DNA of 47,760 nt from Paenibacillus tyrphae (lineage in GTDB: Bacteria > Bacillota > Bacilli > Paenibacillales > NBRC-103111). This document shows, piece by piece, positions 44,605 to 47,760 of this stretch (positions are counted from its first letter, which is position 1; each line of letters opens with the position of its first letter). The DNA is taken from positions 1 to 47,760 of the forward strand of contig NZ_JNVM01000067.1 in NCBI RefSeq assembly GCF_000722545.1. The letters run 5' to 3'. Under the pieces are notes generated by a model. The model had not been told where the DNA came from. It did not search any database and worked only from the letters and a program-made list of their open reading frames with translations. A program made the position numbers and the translations under genes.

Positions 44605-45153
44605 TTATTCTCTAAAATGCTCATATCGAATAGAAAACTCCTTAACAATATCAAAAAAATTGTTACCTAAATTACCTAAATGAGAATCTCCTTTAAGGTC
44701 TAAGTGAACAGGTAGGCCTTTAAAATATATTATTCTTGCTCCATCATCCTCTAAGTCCAAGTACGTAATTATCGAATTTATTTCTATACTTAAATCAGTA
44801 AACCATTTGGAAATTGATATTGAATCTTCAAAAAGGCGACTCATATCCGAAGTGGCAGCAGTAAAAGACACCTCTATTTCATCATTCGGTCCATCCAATT
44901 TCTTAATTGAAATATAGATGCAGCCAATACTTGCCTTACCATTAGGCTCTATGAATCTTTCTATTTCCGCTTTGTCATAATGTGGCTTCCAGTCATAACC
45001 ACCCTCAAGATACTTAAAAATAAATGAATCCATTTCAAAATGGAGACTAGCACAACCACCGTAATCCAAAGACCCATTCTTTCTAACATACTCAAACAAT
45101 TTGTCCCTATAACTTTCCTGCATTATTAAGATGAATTGATAGTCAAGTCCCAT
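44605..45153 (-). CDS. Hypothetical protein, immunity candidate
   Basis: 182 residues. GLDYQFILIMQESYRDKLFE, then CASLHFEMDSFIFKYLEGGY and WFTDLSIEINSIITYLDLED. The mix of strands and acidic helices resembles single-domain immunity proteins, but no family is recognised. GGAG is about 12 bases before the ATG. Confidence 0.6.
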   Translation of the reverse strand: MGLDYQFILIMQESYRDKLFEYVRKNGSLDYGGCASLHFEMDSFIFKYLEGGYDWKPHYDKAEIERFIEPNGKASIGCIYISIKKLDGPNDEIEVSFTAATSDMSRLFEDSISISKWFTDLSIEINSIITYLDLEDDGARIIYFKGLPVHLDLKGDSHLGNLGNNFFDIVKEFSIRYEHFRE

Positions 45154-45403
45154 GATTCATATATTCTCCGATCGTAATAATTTTCTATCCAACGAAATCT
45201 GAACTTGATACTATTTTAGAGTTTTTCTCCTCATTGATTCGTGTTTTATTTGTTTCTCTAGTGCAATCTTCAATATTATTCCGATCCGTTTTAATTGTTG
45301 TCCAAGATCAAAAACTTCAAGGTTTTAATTTGGTAGGTGAAGCTATGGAGCACCATCTTTGCAACGAAAAAGTGTATCCTCTTTTCACATAACACCTCGA
45401 AGG

Positions 45404-45721
45404 TTACTCAACTTTAACGAGCAATATTCTTTCCCCAAATCCACCACGCTTCTCTTTCTTCTCCTGCCTTACTTGTTCAAACTCCTCTATACTGATCCCC
45501 TTATGCTCCAATATTGCATAAACAACCTCAACCAAATCAGCCAATTCCGTTATTTTCTCAGCTTCCTCAGCCTCGATAAATTCATCAAGCTCCTCTTGAA
45601 GCTTAGTATTCAACATTTTAATGTATTCCGCGTCATCCAAAAATCTAATTTCAGCTTGTTTCCCTGACGCTTCAATTATCCGTGGTATCTTGTCACGTAC
45701 CAGCTTGTTATAAACGATCAT
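45404..45721 (-). CDS. MazG/HisE-like nucleoside-triphosphate pyrophosphohydrolase
   Basis: 105 residues from ATG at 45721, eight to nine bases after AAGGAG. IVYNKLVRDKIPRIIEASGK opens it, and EELDEFIEAEEAEKITELAD with LVEVVYAILEHKGI carries the EExxE...ExxD metal-binding pattern of all-alpha NTP pyrophosphohydrolases. Usually annotated as phosphoribosyl-ATP pyrophosphohydrolase, but histidine-pathway context is absent; a house-cleaning or defence-linked nucleotide hydrolase is as likely. Confidence 0.82.
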   Translation of the reverse strand: MIVYNKLVRDKIPRIIEASGKQAEIRFLDDAEYIKMLNTKLQEELDEFIEAEEAEKITELADLVEVVYAILEHKGISIEEFEQVRQEKKEKRGGFGERILLVKVE

Positions 45722-45741
45722 CCTACGTTCTCCTTCCGGGA

Positions 45742-46296
45742 TTAACCTTGACATGAGATCCAAAATTTTCTGACTAACCCGTTATTAATAGCCATTTCGA
45801 GCTCTGAAATATGCTTATTCTTTTGCCCCTGGTTCATAAGTATAGCTAGCAATCTTGAATTTCTTTCTTCTAATCTCTGTATCGTTGTTTCGCTTGGAAT
45901 GATATTTGATTTGCTCGAGTTGCAGGTTTGGTGAGAATAGACCAAATTCCATAAATCATCGCTATACAAATACGACCAAGGAATTACATGGTCAATAGCG
46001 GGGGTCTCATCGATGATTTTTTTCCCACAATGAAAACAAATATGGTCTGGATTTTCTGAAGCAATACGCTGAAAAAATTTAATCAACGGTTTGCGTCTGA
46101 CTTTATCTTCATCAATAATCTTTACCTTCTTGCATATGCGCGGCGAATGATTGAAATTTTCAAGCATTTGCGACCATCTGTAATTGATCGCGTCAAATAC
46201 GATTAAACTATTTTCTTTCAGCTCTTTCATATTATCAGTAGCTATATCTAAGAAATCTGCGTTCCGGTCGTAATTGTAAACATCGTCAACCTTCAA
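45742..46296 (-). CDS. HNH endonuclease-like protein, N-terminus probably frameshifted
   Basis: 184 residues if it starts at TTG 46296. A zinc CFHCGKK motif, then DHVIPWSYLYSDDLWNLVYS and HQTCNSSKSN make a standard HNH module (Asp/His, Asn, Cys). The TTG has no ribosome site. Upstream, an ATG at 46369 with GAGG reads QYEKTVKQVKTALKADVSYR and ends at 46286, one frame off; joined near 46290 the two give about 208 residues. So the intact gene may be 45742-46369. Possible restriction or mobile-element endonuclease. Confidence 0.65.
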   Translation of the reverse strand: MKVDDVYNYDRNADFLDIATDNMKELKENSLIVFDAINYRWSQMLENFNHSPRICKKVKIIDEDKVRRKPLIKFFQRIASENPDHICFHCGKKIIDETPAIDHVIPWSYLYSDDLWNLVYSHQTCNSSKSNIIPSETTIQRLEERNSRLLAILMNQGQKNKHISELEMAINNGLVRKFWISCQG

Positions 46297-46377
46297 CAGT
46301 CAGAAATCGGTAACTTACATCAGCTTTCAAAGCTGTTTTCACTTGTTTTACCGTCTTTTCGTACTGCATCTTACAAA

Positions 46378-46663
46378 TTACCTCAATGTTAGATGAAACC
46401 ATTTAACCGGTTGAGCGCTTTGAGTTACTTTCTGGTACTCAGCAATTAACTCCTTCACTAAGGATACGATCTTCGGCGGTTTATTAGGGTTGGGGCTTTG
46501 TTTTAAATCAAAAAAGATCGTTTGCTCGAATTAATATCTAATCACCTTCTTAGCAATGTCTTCAAGCCCAATTTGCATTGTGCTTCCAATTGGTTGGTGA
46601 AAATCATATTCTACAGCAATTTCGGTGATTGCCTTGGAGTCATATTTTTCCCTCTATAGTCAT
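46378..46663 (-). pseudogene. Degenerate gene upstream of the HNH gene
   Basis: An ATG at 46663 opens TIEG, then a shift in a run of A near 46649 moves to KYDSKAITEIAVEYDFHQPI, which runs to a TAA at 46531 and continues in the same frame to FEQTIFFDLKQSPNPNKPPK and the stop at 46378. One frameshift and one in-frame stop thus break a protein of about 94 residues. It ends nine bases before the candidate HNH ATG. No family recognised. Confidence 0.5.
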
Positions 46664-46723
46664 GGTTTTCGATTGTCTTAATAGTAGAATTATACCACAT
46701 CTTTCATAAGACAGAAGTCGAAA

Positions 46724-46785
46724 AAGGTAGAAAAAAACAGAAGATAGAACCTAAGACATATTACCGTCTTTGGTTATTCTACCTT
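46724..46785. repeat. Inverted repeat in AT-rich gap
   Basis: AAGGTAGAA (46724-46732) and TTCTACCTT (46777-46785) are perfect inverted copies, with GACAGAAG/CTTCTGTC just outside. It could be a hairpin or a binding site. Confidence 0.45.
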
Positions 46786-46928
46786 CTGTCATTTAAATGT
46801 TCCTATGAATAGTCGTAAATGGATACACCAATAAAAATCAAGCTCATCATCATGATTAGAAAAAGCTTTTTTCTAGTCATAGTTCATTCCCCAAGTCCCT
46901 TGCCTTAAAAACCATCAACTCATTGCAA

Positions 46929-47594
46929 CTATTGTAACAATTCATTTGGAATATTTATAATTCGAATCTCATTCCCGCTTGGTTGTCCGACTGTTGCCAA
47001 AATAATCTGGTTACTGATTGGGGACCAATCCATATACGATGCATTATCAGGCAATGGAAGCATAGCGGGCTCTTTGTCGCTTCCAATTTTATAAATAAAT
47101 AAATTTTGTGTATCACCAGGCAATTGCGCGGCGAAAGCAAGGAATTTTCCATCTGAAGACCAGCAATAGCTATATATTACTTCAAATTGCAAACGCTCGA
47201 TTCGTTCAACTTTGCGGGTCGCTATATCGTATAACATAACATTATCCATTAATATCCCCCGGCTTTTTTTCGTTGAACTTTCCAAAAATAAAATGCGGTC
47301 TCCTCGGGGGGAAAGCATAAATTTTCTTCCGGTCGATAATGGTATTTCCAACTCGTTTAAGCTTGTCGGTTCAGCTAATCGTTGCGTTCCAACACCGCGT
47401 TCGTCTTTGCCTAGATAGGTGATTTGATCATGAACTGCCAGCATATCAGGCCTTGGAACGTTTTTTGATATTATGAAATTTTGTTTCTTTTCCAAATCAA
47501 AAGCCCCTAAATTTCCTTGAAACACTTTGTCATCGTATGACATGAAGTATAAAATTTTTTTTGAATCTATCCATGTGAATCTATATAAGTTGAA
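46929..47594 (-). pseudogene. TolB-like/WD40 beta-propeller remnant, 5' truncated
   Basis: From ATG 47543 the product is 204 residues: KFMLSPRGDRILFLESSTKK, CWSSDGKFLAFAAQLPGDTQ and YMDWSPISNQIILATVGQPS are three PD40/WD40-like blades of the kind in TolB and lipoprotein propellers. The frame is coding-like further upstream (NLYRFTWIDSKKILYF) to a stop at 47597-47595, without any start codon, so the N-terminal blades and signal peptide are missing. Probably a fragment left by recombination near the element at the right edge. Confidence 0.6.
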
Positions 47595-47680
47595 CTAAAG
47601 ACTCCTGTTGTTTATGGAAAGGATTTCAATGTCTTTGACGTCGAATAAGTAAGAATCACTATTCGGGCGGTGAAAGTACC

Positions 47681-47760
47681 ATGGAATCCAACACGGAAGC
47701 ATTACAGGAAGTAGAACAGCGTCTAAAGCACGAAAAGAGTCGTCGAATGTTTGAGCGGTA
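47681..47760 (+). mobile_element. IS630-family transposase start, cut by window edge
   Basis: 26 codons from ATG 47681: ESNTEALQEVEQRLKHEKSR then RMFERY. This matches the N-terminus of IS630-type transposases (RLK...KSRRMYERYxAV) just before their helix-turn-helix. The remainder lies beyond the window. Confidence 0.55.

Overview
The window reads as a chromosomal segment of a spore-forming Bacillota of the Paenibacillus type. The evidence is a GC-rich core (roughly 55-60% by eye) with strong Shine-Dalgarno sites, GTG and TTG starts, a leucine T-box in front of ilvB-ilvN-ilvC-leuA, an infC-rpmI-rplT operon with an L20-type leader, a ytqA/ytqB pair, and a WGxxGxxG-anchor protein. I see no rRNA, tRNA or CRISPR.

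Layout. 1-2.4 kb: a toroid-fold protein and an AraC-type regulator. 2.4-9.3 kb: a class I aminotransferase converging on the branched-chain amino acid operon (minus strand), which has a sigma-A promoter, a T-box with a CUC (Leu) specifier and a terminator. 9.7-11.0 kb: a secreted metallophosphoesterase. 11.0-17.9 kb: a tightly packed minus-strand polysaccharide or glycosylation operon, read from 17.9 kb down: GDP-mannose pyrophosphorylase, a small DivIVA-like coiled coil, a cellulose-synthase-like GT2 carrying N-terminal MshEN repeats (candidate c-di-GMP sensor), a GT-C membrane transferase, a polyprenyl-phosphate GT2 and a GtrA flippase. 18.1-19.5 kb: rplT, rpmI, infC (apparent ATC start). 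19.5-24.4 kb: a hyaluronan-synthase-like GT2, a GT4 mannosyltransferase-like enzyme preceded by tandem repeats, and, divergently, a PAP2 phosphatase and a UgtP-like diacylglycerol glucosyltransferase. 24.4-35.9 kb: trmB, a Thr/Gly-rich surface protein, ytqA and mnmM (ytqB) separated by a Pro/Ala/Gly-rich lipoprotein and a palindromic repeat, manA, a B12-binding radical SAM protein, an ABC-2 exporter and an RlmCD-type 23S rRNA methyltransferase.

From about 35.95 kb to the right edge the character changes: AT-rich DNA with many small genes, most without a recognisable function. A broken IS256 transposase lies at the left part of this island and the start of an IS630-type transposase at the right edge. 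In between are a YbjN-like protein, a SUKH-like immunity candidate, a small tyrosine-phosphatase-like protein, DUF6985, a frameshifted DUF3841 gene, very small membrane and zinc-ribbon proteins, a GIY-YIG remnant, DUF1643, a MazG/HisE-like pyrophosphohydrolase and an HNH nuclease. Several are frameshifted while the GC-rich genes are intact. A short motif (ATAAAA, a short gap, CTGA, TTTCATAG) recurs at or just after stop codons between these genes. The array with this motif is the most unusual thing in the window; it resembles an accretion of gene cassettes, possibly orphan immunity or defence genes, but that function is inferred.

How the genes fit together: manA and the GDP-mannose pyrophosphorylase bracket GDP-mannose supply (no phosphomannomutase is in view), which could feed the glycosyltransferases at 11-22 kb. 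The MshEN-GT2 suggests that polymer synthesis is tied to a nucleotide second messenger.
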